This document shows, piece by piece, positions 33,968 to 47,800 of a stretch of DNA of 64,000 bases (positions are counted from its first letter, which is position 1; each line of letters starts with the position of its first letter). The stretch comes from Amblyornis subalaris. Taxonomy: Eukaryota > Chordata > Aves > Passeriformes > Ptilonorhynchidae. The notes below the pieces were generated by a model. The model did not search any database, had not been told where the DNA came from, and worked only from the letters and a program-made list of their open reading frames with translations. A program made the position numbers and the translations under genes. The stretch spans positions 434,001 to 498,000 of the forward strand of contig JACAXG010000018.1 in the NCBI GenBank assembly GCA_018881555.1, read 5' to 3'.

Positions 33968-36900
33968 GTGAGAGGACTGATGTCTAATTTTCTTTTTCTG
34001 TGCCTTTTCGTACTTTTTTATTTAACCTTCAGAAGAGAATATCTAAATTATATGTATTGCTGCATAAATGTTGCTGATTTTAGGGAACCTTTTGCAGAAG
34101 AATTGTAAGTAATTTGAGACACAGATTTGACTCTACCCTCATTCTACATTTTTCTCTGTTGCTTTATAGATTTAATTTGCAAGGTAAGTGGTCTGTGGTG
34201 TAGACAGTCCATCTGTCCACTACTCTGTGTAGCAGAGAAATGGTTAAAAGAGCACTGTTATAATAAGTGATTGGAAATAACATAAGATTGGGTCTGATCT
34301 TTTCCAGCCAGGGCAAGAACAGAATAGCTGTACATTATACATAATTGACAATGTGTTGTGCAAGTATCCGCTCAATGTACATTTAAAGTAGAAGTTGAAT
34401 TAATTTAATTTAGTTTCGCAAGTACCAGGCTGAAATTTGCGGTCCTCTTGTATTGTTACAGTTTTCTAATTTTTGTGTTCTAGTTTAAATAGGATTTGTA
34501 TGACCATTCTTTTGGGTTAAATTTGCTAGCAACATAAGCATGTGGGCAACACATAACCAAGGGTGACACTAATAGCATTGGGCTCAAGATTTTGTTAATT
34601 TAATAGTTCACTGCTACTTGTAATTATAAATAGTAATAATCATAAACACTTCTCTTTCATGCAGGCTATCTCCTTTTTTCGAAACATTGATGTCTTCTGT
34701 ATTGAGATTACTTAAAGTAACATTTGTTACATATATTCGTTGATTATATACGTTTGCAGTGTCTGAGCATGAGCATGGTACCTAAATGCAGTAGATGCTG
34801 AAAAATCAGCATCTTAAAAAATTATTTTATTACTATATAATCATAATAGAATTATTTCTCCTGCTATACCTTATGTGAGAGCTTTTCCCCCCTTCTCCTA
34901 CTAGCTTTCCATGGACATCGGCTTCTTTATCCTGCCAGTTAGCCAGATTCATTTAAATCCAACTAAGAATAATTATACTCAGCATAATAGGTTTCAGTTC
35001 TAATCAACTTTGAGGTTTGCTGCTTGTGTTTCAAATCTGAAGAAGGATTTATGTGCTCTAAAGCTTATCTGCATATTCCAATTACACCCTAATTTGTCCC
35101 ATAACGATATCATCTCTAACTGTACTCTTTGTCTTAGATGTGNATGTTAGCTCAGCATTACTTGGGGAATGTGGTCTAGCAGAGCACAGTCCTTACAAAT
35201 GGGAGCATGGATTTGTGCTGGACAGGCACATTGAATCCAGCCATCTAATCATTACAGCTGGAGAAACCAGGGCACTGTAAAACCCTAAACATTTTTGATG
35301 TAAAGAATGCCTTCCAGCTGTAGTACCTTTTTTATGCTCAGCACGTACCATGCAGGAAAAACCCCGCTGCGTTGCTTGGTGTCGGTGTGCTTCGGATGGC
35401 ACAATAAGTTGGTCAAGCTCTTTGGCAGAGGAATCTTGGATACAGGATTAGGCTAATCAACAAGGATATGGAGCAACTAAGCATATTTCCCATGCTGGGA
35501 AAAACAACTCNAAGTATCCAATTCAGCTTTAACAGCTTTTTCCTAAAACCTCATGCACCAAATATTAAGAGTAAAATTTTGCTGAATTAGATAGTGCAAC
35601 CCAATCTGCTCTCAGCCCGTTGGCAGCCGCAGCTGCCATCAGGTGCACATCTGTAGCACCCCACCCCCCTGTCAGGGGGAGCTGTTCATGTGCGGGGGTG
35701 GAATTTGGCTCTCAATTCTTTTGGCCTTTTGCAGTTACGAGTGAGCCCAGGCCTTATAGATGTGGCTCAGGAAAGGGCGTCACACGTGAGTATCCCAGAG
35801 CAGAACTTGGCTCTCCAAGCATGGATGTCAGTGCAGTTTGTGGGAGTGAAACACATTCCACGTCTGTGCTTGCGCTTGCACCTCCAGCAGCTGGCAGATC
35901 TCCTGATGCTATGAGGGAGTTGTATAAACGTTCAGAATGTCAGATTATGNTTTTTTTCCCCAGTATGTATTTGAATGCACTGAATGCCTCCCTTCTTGCC
36001 CTTTCCTTGCATGGAGGATGCTGAGCCTGTCACCTGCCAGCCTTGTGTTTGCAGCCACCCTCGTGCCACGGCCGTGCTCCCCAGCCAGCGGCGCTGGACG
36101 TGGGCTGGGGCAGCTGCTGCTCCTCATGCTGGGCCTGGNAGTGGACATCAGCCACCTGGGACAGCGGGGTTGGAAGCTGTGCCACCAAAAGCTTTCTCCT
36201 CTCAGATGCACTGACATTACAAGAAAATGCAGAGAGAATCAACAGGACAGATCTAGTGTTAAATATAAGAACTAGCAGCAATTTGGGGATTGACTGTTTG
36301 GGACATACACTATACATATACACATATATGCATATATATATTTGGATTTTTTAACTTTTCTGTTTGCAAGTGTCTTTATATTTTTTTTAGGAAGTAATCA
36401 TGCGTATTTTTAAGAAGCCAGAAGGCATTTTAATTGCAATTTTGTCTAATCTGTACTTGGCTAGAAATGGAGACTGTATTAAAATATGGAAAACAATATT
36501 CTGCATTAGCATTCCTAGAGAAGTAAAAAGATTCAAATATCCTTGCTGTACAAAAATTATTTAAGCATTTCACATTCATTTAAATATCAAATTCGTTTCT
36601 AAAACCAAATTGTTATGTGCAGCAAAGAAATTGAAATTATTATTTCTGATTTGTTTTTGAAACTGGTGGGCTGGTGAATGTCAGCAGCTTACATTTTGCT
36701 TGTGTTCAAGGACTGGAGAAGAAAAGGAGCTGTCCCGGTTTCCCAGCTCCCAGTCAGGCTGTCAGTGTTGACTTAAACATTCTTTCCTTGGTGTGAACCT
36801 GCTGGAGCAATGGAAACAAAGAAAAAGTTCCTTTTGCACCTGCAAAAGAAGCTTCTGCTTTCAAAGGCTTATTTAACACTTCAAAAACCTCTCTTCCCAG

Positions 36901-38436
36901 TTGCTTAGCCAAGGACTTCTTTTAGAGCTTTGGTAGCATATACATTTAATAGAGTTTTTAAAGTAATCTAATTTTTACCAGTACTGTGTTTTAAGTTTAG
37001 AATTACCATAATTTGAAGAGTAAAACTGAATATTTAAAATATACTGTGTTTTGATAAAAGCATCATTTAAATGAAGAAAAAAACTCCCCGCAAGTTTAGA
37101 AACAAAATAAATTATTGTCTTTCTTTAAACCTAAGGGGTTTTTTTCTTATGTTGCTGAAGCAGCCACCAACTGTGACCTTTACTGTTGTTTTACAAAAGT
37201 TGAAGAGGTGTCATGGTTATATAGCTGTTCAGNCAAACTAATGCTCTTACTGCTTTCAGCAGCAGAAACAGCTATTTGCATGCATAAGTAATAGTTTTCA
37301 GTCAGAGCTCTTAAATGTTGTGGAATGAGTGTTAAATTCAGGAATTCGGGTTGGGAGCCAAGTCAGCAGGCTGCCTGCAGAGTGTCTCTGCAGAGTAGAT
37401 GGGTCGGAGAGGAATCTGCAGCCCCCAGTGCCTGGCAAGGAGCAGCTGGGCGGTTGCCCCATGGGGATTGCTGGAGCCAGAGGCCACTTTCTGTGGATCT
37501 TCAGTTGTTCCCGATGACTGCAAGGGTGTGATTCAGGAAGTTGGTACAGTGTAGATGTACTAAGCTGAGCTGAGCCCATCCCTCTTCTGCTCTTCTGCTC
37601 CTGTGTACTGTTAGGAAATGCTGTAGTTGTCATTCGATAGCCACAAGTTTTATTGAACTGGGTGGGTGTTCTGCTACAGCAAGCTCATGATTTTCAGTTA
37701 TGTGGCAGAATAAATGGCAATACCATACTCTGAGACATATGGACAAAAGCATTATAGATTATGTGCTTTGCTGTGCATGGTGTCCTTGCCCTCAGCCAGC
37801 AGGTGGGGAAACTGAGGCACACAAAGGCAAGGTGATTTCTTTAACTTGCCAAGCAATAGCTCAATTTGGATTATGTATAAGGGAAACAAATGCAATGCAA
37901 ACTGACTTGTTTTCCTTTAGAGAAAAGTTAGCCTGTTAGTCTCTGCTAAGTTGCTCTTTTTAGCCATAGAAATATGTGTCTGATATGAGTTTTGTAATAA
38001 AAAAATAAAAAAACTGAAGAGCAGTAAAGCAATCACTTGGTGTCGGCTGTGAGAGATCTTGAGGGCTTCCTGCTGTCTCACACAAGTCAGTTAGAAAGCT
38101 CTGTGTGCTTAAATCAGCCTGAGCTGAGTGCTTTACACCAACTTCGGGGTTAGAATTGTTCCAGAAGCACCCTTTGGAGAAAACAAACATGGCTTATTTG
38201 CACTGCACTAGAAAAAAAGTTTCTGTACATAGTTGTGGGGGGGTGGAAGCTGTGCACAGATGCTATCAGAAACATACTTGTTAGCATTCCCTAACTAATT
38301 TGAGGGCTGAATCCAGCAAAGTTAACAGAAAAAACTGTTATTGACCCCAGCTGTGGCTTAGCAGATACGATGACTTCAGTGAAATATCCCGATTTCTTTA
38401 ACATTTTCTGTATCTTTTTTTCCCCCCCCTTTCCAG
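33968..38436 (+). other. AFAP1: AFAP1 last intron (4.5 kb)
   Basis: Runs from GTGAGA to a long pyrimidine tract ending CCTTTCCAG. It holds a GC-richer patch at about 35.6-36.2 kb, a TA/CA-rich patch at about 36.31-36.34 kb and a MIR-like fossil near 37.8 kb. The interval 34.3-35.1 kb is rich in TAAT words. No exon was recognised. Confidence 0.85.
37795..37872 (+). mobile_element. MIR-like SINE fossil
   Basis: AGGTGGGGAAACTGAGGCAC, followed by AAGGTGATTT and TTTAACTTGCCAAGCAATAG, resembles the MIR core (GGAAACTGAGGCACAGAGAG, then AAGTAACTTGCC). MIR-type SINEs are known as ancient fossils across amniotes. Boundaries are approximate. Confidence 0.75.
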
Positions 38437-38463
38437 GAATGGGAGATGAAAAATGGAACATAA
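38437..38463 (+). CDS. AFAP1: AFAP1 last coding segment and stop
   Basis: Eight codons EWEMKNGT followed by TAA, after acceptor CCTTTCCAG. Human AFAP1 ends EWELKNGT. The extreme C-terminus is therefore encoded by the exon that also carries the whole 3'UTR. Confidence 0.97.
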   Translation, partial: EWEMKNGT

Positions 38464-41400
38464 ACATAGCAAAACCACTCCCTTTCCATAAAGGCCTTAT
38501 CTACTACAGACCAAGACATAGGCTGCAAAGGACTCACCTGGAAGGTCACATCAAGTGATAAAACATAAGAAGTTTTATAATTCTGTTAAGTTAATGGTAG
38601 CTTGGCGCTAATTTGCCTGTATTCCCTCTACTGTATTACTGTGTAACTACGTGTGCCCCTTTTTGTTAGCTGTAACTCCTTGTTTCCAACTTCACTGGTA
38701 ATGAAAACCAAAAAAACCCAAACCCACCATAGGAATTAAAAAGGAGCATAAAGTTTGAAAGTTTACTCTGCTGAAATAGCACAGACCAGCAATGTTAATT
38801 ACAGCGCATCAGTCGGCCTGAACACTGCTGAAGACTGGTGTGAAATCATAACTCTTGACAGGTTAACACTGACTTCTGAGCTCTGCCACAGAGCGGGTCT
38901 GACCCATCAGCAGTTGCTTTGCTGTTGGCTCCTCACATGGCAAAAGAAAAGTGCAGAAATGCATTCACAGAAGCAGCAAGGCCTGCTCGGCCGAGGAGGC
39001 GGGAGCTCTGCCGTGCCGCCGCCCTCCGTGGGATGACACAACTCAGCAGTGAAGCGTTTTTTGGATGCTTGTTAGACAGATGCTTTTGTCATTGGGAGAT
39101 AAAAAGCTGCCAAACTTTGAGACAAACGCTTTTTTGTACGTTCTCTTTATTGCTGTTCTGAAGCACCAGTCATTTTCAAAGGTCATGTTCTTGAACTATG
39201 ACTTGTTCCTGATTTTTTTAAAAGGCAAACAGGTATTTTTAGATACTGCTTCTTTTCTATACTTTTTGAAGAAGAAAAAGAAAACATAATTGAAATTAAT
39301 CCTCAGCAGATAATGGCAACTCAGAATAACTTATGCAGTCAGTCTTGTTTTGTTTTTTATAATATAGTATTGTTAAACTTGAGTTATAGAATACTGCTGT
39401 ATTTAGTTTCCTTCATCTTTTCAGACCTCAGCTATTATTTTTGAGGAAGATGGACTGAAAAAGTGATAATTTTCAGACTCTTTTATAAACAGTTTTACAA
39501 ATAATTGGGGATTTTCTCAGACAGGAGTCCATATCTGTTTTTCTTTGTCTCCATCCATGTCACTCCAGAGAAATTACATGCAGTAAATTGCCACTGAAGT
39601 CCTTCAAAATCTCAAGATTGATTTTAAAAAATCAGGAGGGGGTTGGGGGGGGGAACGTATAATAAGATGGCTTCTCTTAAGTTTTTCTCTGTGGTTTTTA
39701 AGTCTTTGGAGAGCTTTCAATCATACTCTCAAGATTTTTTTCCTCCTCAACTGTGAGGAGTAGAAAATTACTTTAATNAAAAAAATTAAAATACTACTCA
39801 TATTTTGAGATAATCACAGATGTTAGGGCTGGAGTCTTGATAATTAGTTAAGACTGCAATTAAAATCACAGAAGTTGGCAAGACAGCAGTTATCAAGGAT
39901 CACATCCCTTTATGGCCAAGCCTGTAGATTATCTCTTACCTTTAGGAATGGGTGCATGCAACTCCTGGAGGGTACACTGGGATTCTCAGCTGAGCTGGAT
40001 GCCAGAGGACTTCCTTCAGGAGCTTGTGGGATTTGAAGGCACAGAGCTATCAAATAGACGTGATAGCTGACAGGAGACAGGGCTGTGTCCTGTTCCCAAA
40101 TGCAGTTAGGGCCAGGGATCCCACTGACCTTGGCGGTGTAGAAATGGGGCCCAGCATGAGAAAAGGCTCTTTGCTTCTTGTGACTATNCTTGGTACAAAG
40201 TGCCACAAGAATGCAGATACAGTAGGAAAGCAAGTGTCAGTGTGGTTTTCACTGAAAACACAAGTTTTTAATATTAGTTTAGTTATTACTTACTAACTCT
40301 CTAAGTAGAGGGCACATTCTATACTGTATGACTATGGACTAAACAGTGTCAAATTCCCATAAATAATAGCAGACACCAATTTGAAGCAAAAGTAAGTTCA
40401 TTTAGGCTTTTTATTTCAAATTAAGTTATTTATTTGTATATTTCAATAAATATTTAATTTATATCTGTACATATTTATAATGCAAATTAGGCTTCTAGTC
40501 AACGTTTGCAATGATGTAACAGTTGCCATTAAGAAGTGGTCCCGCATCAAGTAATGCAGAGTAGTCAAAAGCCAAATAATTTGTCTTGTTTACCCAATAT
40601 TGGCATTGTATCTTCCACCCCCTATATCTCATGGTAAAAAAAAAAATAAAATTCCTTGGCAAGGACAGGTTTTAATCTATACCTGAGGCAGATGAGTGCA
40701 AACTTCTGCCCAAGCAAACAGAAATTGTGTGGTGCTGGGGCTGTGCATACAACCCTGGCCCAGGTGGTTCAGCCTTCTGTCAGCTCTGCTGTAGGTGCAG
40801 GTCCACTCAGCACCTACAGGGCCCCTGTAGTGCCTGCTGCACAGGGACTGCCACCTGAATTAAACATCTTTCACTCTTCCTCAGCAAAGGCTCCACAAAG
40901 CCATCACAGCATTACTCTATTCTAATGCCAAGGTTTTGAAAGGAGGAAAACCAAAAAGCATGGGAAATAACCTCTCTGTAGACCACATTCGGTGCTGTGA
41001 CATGTGCCCTGTTGCCTTGAATAGCACTATTGCTGCACAATTTTTTATAAAGAGCAACAGAGCTTGTCTTTTCACCATTTTTAGATTTCAGGATCACCAG
41101 GCAAACTCAGCCATAGAGCAGCATGACTTTTGTTTTAAAGGAAAACTCTTGTATTTTNAACCATTTCTATGTCTTTTAAGAAAATGTCACACTTGTGCTT
41201 CCTCACCAAATGCCTGTTACTGTACCCGGTGCTTTTTTTAAATTGTTCGTTTTTGGNTTTTTTTTATGGGTGATGCTTTTTTAATAAAAAACCCAGATCA
41301 TAACTTTGGGGGATCAAAGGTGTTTTGTTTTTTTTTAATGAGATAATTGTGGCAATTTGATTTTTCAAATGGAGAATATTAATTTAGTATCAAGTTTTGT

Positions 41401-41876
41401 TAGACACTTTCAAATTAATTGGCCCAGGCTGTATGTTGTATGATAATGTTCTCATATTAAGAATGTAATTATTTCCTTATTGTATTTTTTAAAAAACAAA
41501 ATCATATTTAAAAAAAACCTCTGTGAAAAAAAGCATGATAGAAACATGAAAAAAAATTTTTGNTTTATTTTTGTTATTGGATATGTTGGCAGTGCCCATT
41601 ATAATTGACTGTAAATATAGCCTTTCTACTGTATTTCTCAGTGTATTTAAGTTTTTTTGACACACATTCATGGAAACTTCTGTTAAAAAAGACAAAACAA
41701 AAGTCCAAAATAGACCCACCTTCAAATGTGTGTCTTAGTAGCTTCAACTAACTTTATGCCTTTCTAGTTTATTCTTCAGAAAGTCTTGCAAAGTGTGAAA
41801 AAAGACTGGCACCTGGTAGGTGCGACAGATCCAAGACCATTATTAATAAAGTTACCTGTCAATAAAAGGATTTGCA
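38464..41876 (+). other. AFAP1: AFAP1 3' untranslated region (predicted)
   Basis: This follows the stop codon. It is AT-rich with U-rich stretches and several AATAAA hexamers (40445, 40645, 41283, 41845, 41861). The end is placed at the last of these because two close signals are followed by CA and a GT-rich stretch. Shorter forms are possible. A GC-rich patch lies at about 38.98-39.03 kb and a G-run at about 39.63-39.65 kb. Confidence 0.65.
41845..41866 (+). promoter_or_regulatory. AFAP1: Candidate AFAP1 poly(A) signals
   Basis: Two AATAAA hexamers (41845-41850 and 41861-41866) lie 10 bases apart. TTTGCAT and then TTGTTTCTTGGTATTTGTC follow, a plausible cleavage site and downstream GU-rich element. 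An upstream alternative is AATAAA at 41283-41288 followed by TGTTTTGTTTTTTTT. Confidence 0.6.
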
Positions 41877-44800
41877 TTGTTGTTTCTTGGTATTTGTCAG
41901 AGTAAGAAGTTGGTGGCATCTTAGCAGGTCTTCTGCAACAGTCAGCCTCAGGTGAGCACCATTGTCCTGTGCCAGTGGGTTGAAAAATGCCTGGGCAGAT
42001 TATCATGAGTATTTCTTGGTATCAGTTCTATTCCCATTTAACTGAGTGATGACCTTCTGGAACTTGAATGTGGCCTGAGGACTCTCCTGGCAATGGAATG
42101 TGGAATTCAATGTATTTAGAACTCATTGCAGCACTTTCCACTTGCCTCTTGCGACTGCTGCACCAGTTTGCTTTGATGTCGACTNCACTAATAAATTATT
42201 TAAAATGTAAACCATTAAAAATTACCTCTAAGAAATGAAAGTGGATTAAAATCAAACTGAGCTGATTATCAGGCTACTTAAAGATGAATATAGCAATTCC
42301 TTATAGATGACTGACAGATGAGATTGAAAAGTGTTAAGCTGTAATTACTCCTTGTTGCTTTTCTTAGATTTTGCTCTTGCTCCTATTACACTACAATTAT
42401 TACCAAATTTAGAAAGTAGAAAGCTTAAGTGGAAGATAAATTTCATTTTCCCAAACAAGGGAAGCAATATTCTAAAGTAGTTAATTGGTTTCCTTTCTGT
42501 AGTTACAGCTTCCGAGTTCATAATGGAGTTTTAATAGTTAGGTCCATATACTACATAGTAACAACAATTAAGGACAAAAAGTAAACTAAAATACCAAAAC
42601 AAAAGTGAAGACAAAAACTCAACAGAAAAAAAAAAAAAGCTGTCATAATCCTGTGGTCTAAAATGCAGGAAATATCTCTGGGCCCTGTCTGATTCACGCA
42701 GTTTGCAGAAGCAAACGGCAAAAAAAGAAAACCACCTGCATTCCCGGTATGTCGATCATTTGCTTTTGGACGTACAGAAAATTATCCAAAATCTGTGGAC
42801 TGAGTGTCATAAATAGATAAACTCTATGGGTGATGGTACAAGGGGCACAGCAACCCCTCCAGACAAGGAAAAATACTATTGATATTACAGTGAATTTCAA
42901 GGGGAAAACAAAGCTATTCCAGTGTGAAAAAAAAAGAATGTATATATATAATCCTGAGGTGGCAATTATTCCCTATCACTAACAGTACAAACCCTGAGGG
43001 TATCAAAATTAATGAGCAGGTTCAAAACGACTGCACAGAGGTGCTTGCACTCACTGCCCAATTCAGCTACAGAACTTGTCACAGAATTTTATTGATGCTA
43101 AGAGCTTATATGGGTCCATAAACAAACAAAATTCATGGCAGAAAGTAATTAAGGGTATCAAACACAAAGCTTCTCGCTTCAAAGCAGAAAAGTCCATCTC
43201 CAGGGAGGCTGGAAGTGTGTTCTGGTTAAGTGTCCTTGTGTGCTTCCCCCTGCTTCCCTGACATATTGCTACTGATAAATGAACCTGTTTTCCTTCATAG
43301 AAAAATATGGTTTTTTCACACCAGCAGTTACGAAAACATTCCCTTCTATAAAACAATATATCATATTCTTTTCCATTTNACTTTTAAAGCAAGCTTTAAG
43401 ATCAAGGCAATGCAAAGTTATTCCTTCACAATTTAATTAGAGAAATGAAAAAAATGAAATTGTAACGGATATTCCTCTTCAATAATCTAATGACAAGGGA
43501 ATAATTTTCATATTAGATTTTGTAGAACCAATTGAATTACAGCTATGTGGGCCTGAGTTGAACATAAGTGAAAAGCTTNATTTCTGGTTTAATTATTAAT
43601 TTTTAAATAGACTGTTAATTCCTGTCACCAAATTATTCCTTAGAATTTTTTTTTTAGCCTGTTTTCTAGCACGTACTTCTGATTTTGAATTTTTTTGAGA
43701 TCAATTTTTGGTATGATGCTGTAATGGCAAAAATAGATGCTTTTATCACTTTCAAAATACACTGAGCAGCATTTGTAGCATTTTGCTTCTGCTTTTGAAA
43801 ACCATGAGGGTCAGAGTACNGTAACATTTTCACCACAGCAGCTGGGAAAAGCAAAGCATCTTTCAAGGCATAAATCACAAAAAGGAAAAAATGAAAGAGA
43901 CATCAGTGTCTTAATGCAAAACAGGAAAAAATACTGGCTGGTGTTTATGCCTCAGAAGTTTTATTATAGAGACATAATTTATGATGATGTTGAAACCAGT
44001 TAAGCTTCAAAATAGTACAGCAATTAATATGACTTTGATGAGGACAGCAAAGGAAATAAGTGAAGCAATTATCTTTTTTTTTTTTTTCCTATAGATATCA
44101 GTTTCTGAAGTAAAGTAGCCCTTTAGGTTAAGTATTAGCAAATTTCATTTGGTGTTTCATTTATGGGAACAGCTTGGCTGTGTCTGTTCTCACTCCTGTC
44201 CTTCCAAATCAGGAGCTTTCCTTGGAAAGAATTATTGGAACATCATTAAAAAAAAGAGACTTTTAGGATTCTTTGAGTTTTGCTTTTATTTATATCTGAG
44301 CACTAAATTTGGAAAATAAAATGTTGTCACTCGAGATTCAACAGGCTGCTTTTGTAGAGATAAATTGCAGTTTAAAGTCTCAGCTAGCCACAATATAGGA
44401 TTAGAGAACCTGAAATGACAAACTTCGAAATATTTCCTAGCTGAGCTACACAAGTAGGGGAAGCCTCAAGCTTCATTCCTGAACCAAGCCTCACATGTAG
44501 CATGGTGTGCCACAGGGTAGGGTTGTGCATCCCACACCACAGGGTTCCTTTGGCTGCTAAATCCTTCAGCAGGCAGCATGAGAAAGTGCTGAACTGGGGC
44601 AGATTGAGAAAATTCAAAGTTGTTTGAATTGTTTTTCCTTTTAATTATCCATCTTCAGATTCTCAAAATATAGCCACTCCGTGAATAAATAGTCCCTTTG
44701 TTTTCCTATTAAAACTTCATTGTAGTCTATAGCATTTCTATAGCTAATTTTAAAAAATGGTAGATAATAATTCATGTTGCTGCTTTGTCCCACTATGAGG

Positions 44801-47800
44801 TTTAATAAGACTTCACATTGCACATCCACGACATCTCCGCTCTTCCCGTNTGTGGGCAACAGGCAGTGAAAAGAACTGTCGAGTTTTTATTCTACCTGTG
44901 TCAGACTTTCCACGGGAAGGCCAAGATGCTGTACCAAGCTACACAGCAGCAACCACCTCTCAGCAAATGATAAACTCTACTCCAACCCTAAATATGAGCT
45001 ACACCAGTAGCAGCTCATCTCAAAACTTTGAAGCAGGAAGGAATGCCCAGATTGCAGGGATACAAGGTGTATTCTGACTTCAGCAATTCAGTGGTCTTTG
45101 CAAAGACAGAGAGCACTTGCCAGGACGAATAAGAGAAAATCTTTAGGACATTAGGGCCAAGACTTTTCAGAAATACTACTACACTAAATTTTGCATTTAA
45201 TTTCCAAGGACTGTAGGCAGAGTGAAATAAATATCGTACATATTAGCTGGGCACATCGAATAGGCATAATTCTGAAGATATTGTTTTGGCTGGCTTTGTA
45301 TGTCATTGAATATAGTTTGTAGCTCAGTTTTATTTTGAGCCAGGGCCTGATCCTTGCATACAGCTACAGCCATCTTAAGGACTAATTTTGACTTGCAGAC
45401 CCCTCAATTTTGCAAGGAGGATGCAGCTTCTATACAGCACAGGCAACTCCTCAGGAAGAGAGTGGGATAAAAGAAGAACAATGGAATTAATAACGAAAAA
45501 AGAATAAAGGAGCAAGTAGTGTGTGAAGCCAATGAAAATGGAAGAGAATGGAATAAAGGCACGGGAAGAGTAGAACACACATAGCTTTGTTCTGTTGATG
45601 GCGCTCTGTTACAGGGAGATCAAGGCTGAAACCTGCAGAATTCTTCAGCCAGAAATATTCAGGCTCTGATTCAGTGCCCTCTAGAACAGAAGTTGCATCG
45701 CTTCAGTCTCACCACAGAGTGTCACCCTCCACCAGTTATACTGCAGCAACCCCACTTCTAAGGAAAAGCAGAAAAAAGGACTTTTCCCTTTTTCCCTAGG
45801 AATGGAGTTGANCTGCAGTGTAAGAGGATGGAGTGGCTAAAGTGGAGAAGGATGAAGGTTTGCTGCAGCCTTTGAGCTCAGTGTTGCTGACTTGAGTAGT
45901 TTGCTGCTAATTGCTGACAAAACACACACAAACTCTGGGGACTGGTTAAACCATTTCTCCTCCACAAACCCCATAAAATGCTTCAAAAGAAAAACAAAGC
46001 AACCAATAGTTTAGAACCAAATTTTATTAAAGAAAAACCTGGAGTGCAGGTTCTCAGGACAAATGCATACCTTTGGATGCAGTGGAGTACACAGGTACGT
46101 ATACAGTAGTTTGCCTGCTACATGTTTGGAAGCTGAAAGAGACTGTGATAATCTGTACTGCACAGTTCATCACCATTGTTAAAAGTTGCCAAAAATTTGA
46201 TTGTGGATCACTAACAGATACTTGGTTATGTGTGTGCACTACATATTGCACAAGACTTTTTGATTAAGCTATTACTTGTGCAATTGAATCACAGTTAAGT
46301 GTTACGTCAAGCATATTCAAACATATATTTGTTTCTTTTTCTCAAAAACAGCACATCACTACAAAACTGCCATTAAATGTTANATATTTACAAAAATATA
46401 CAAATAACACTTTTCCCCATTTATGACAATGCACCAGTTATGGATTTATTTCATTCTTCACTTGAGCCCTGTTACTGTATACAAAGAAACCTGCTTAAAG
46501 TCAAGGTCATCTGAAAAAAATTAGGAGAAGGCATGTTCTGTTTTCGCAAATACTAGAATGTGCAAAGGCAGAAGGAGAGGACTGTGTAGTCGTGTATGTT
46601 AAAGGTATGAGTTACAGCATACTGATGACTGCTAAGAGCCTTTACACGGACTGGAAGGGCCCCTTGGTCAGAAATCCGATTGGATACAGTGTTAAGCATT
46701 TGCTGATCAAGCAGTCACGGGTAGTTCAAAAACTCAGTTCTACCTTGGTTGTAATTAGCTTACATCTATCCAAAGAACTCTCGTGCTAACCACGGAAATA
46801 GGAATTACAGTGAAAATCAGTCAGTAACCTGTGTGAGCACAGGTGCAGTGAGAAGATGACTGATTTTAATGTGCAGATGCTTTTCAAATTTACTGTGGGT
46901 GAAATTCTTCTGTAACACAAAGCTGAACTGATAATGTCTGTGGAACTGCATGGTCATAAATTAGGGTAGAATTTGGCCCTCCAATGCCAAATAAATGATG
47001 TTCCACATTAACAACAGGGTAGCGAGAAATGCTTTGTGAATCTTCACAAGACATATGTAAAGTCTAGTTTTTATTTTATTGGCTTTCATATACTTACCAA
47101 GAGCTGTAGTTCTAATTAGCCAAAAAATATGGTTTGGGCTTGGTTTATTAACTATTTTTTTCTCCTTTTGTTTTCATGGGTACTGCCACAAAATCTATGT
47201 TTATCTGTCTGAGTCTGGATTGAGAGATTTTGGACCCACCCATGCTGAAACAGCCACAGTTGCACTGTAAATAAGTCAGTTTCCATCCTTTACTCTTAAA
47301 AAGAAAATGTCTCCCATTCCAACCCTCATCTCTTCAAATATTCCTCCAATCCAGGATGAATTGTGTTCATTAGGATGATATTCCTAATGCAGCTTCATAA
47401 ATACAGAGCAGTGATACTAAGTTAATTTCAGTTAGGTGAGGAAGGGCAATAGCTGATGCCTCCTAAACCCACACTTGCAATGCAATAGGGTGATATTCTT
47501 TTAAACCACCTTCTGCAAAGCAGCCTACCTAAGTTTAAAGGAAAGGTGAATCACAGGAGCTGTACATAGTTGTAAAAATAAGCAGTAAGTAAAGCACAAA
47601 AAGTGGAAACTTCCCAAAGCACTTTGCCAGATGATCAAGTTCCCCACCTCTTCCAATCTGCTATTCCTCTGCAAACTTCTTGTATTTATTTTTCCTCAGC
47701 CACACAGAAGAGGATGAAAATTAGTTAATCGCCTTTTGACATCAACCCAGTTTATTGGCAGAATGACAATCAGAGAAAAGCAACTCAGAAAAGACTGGAA

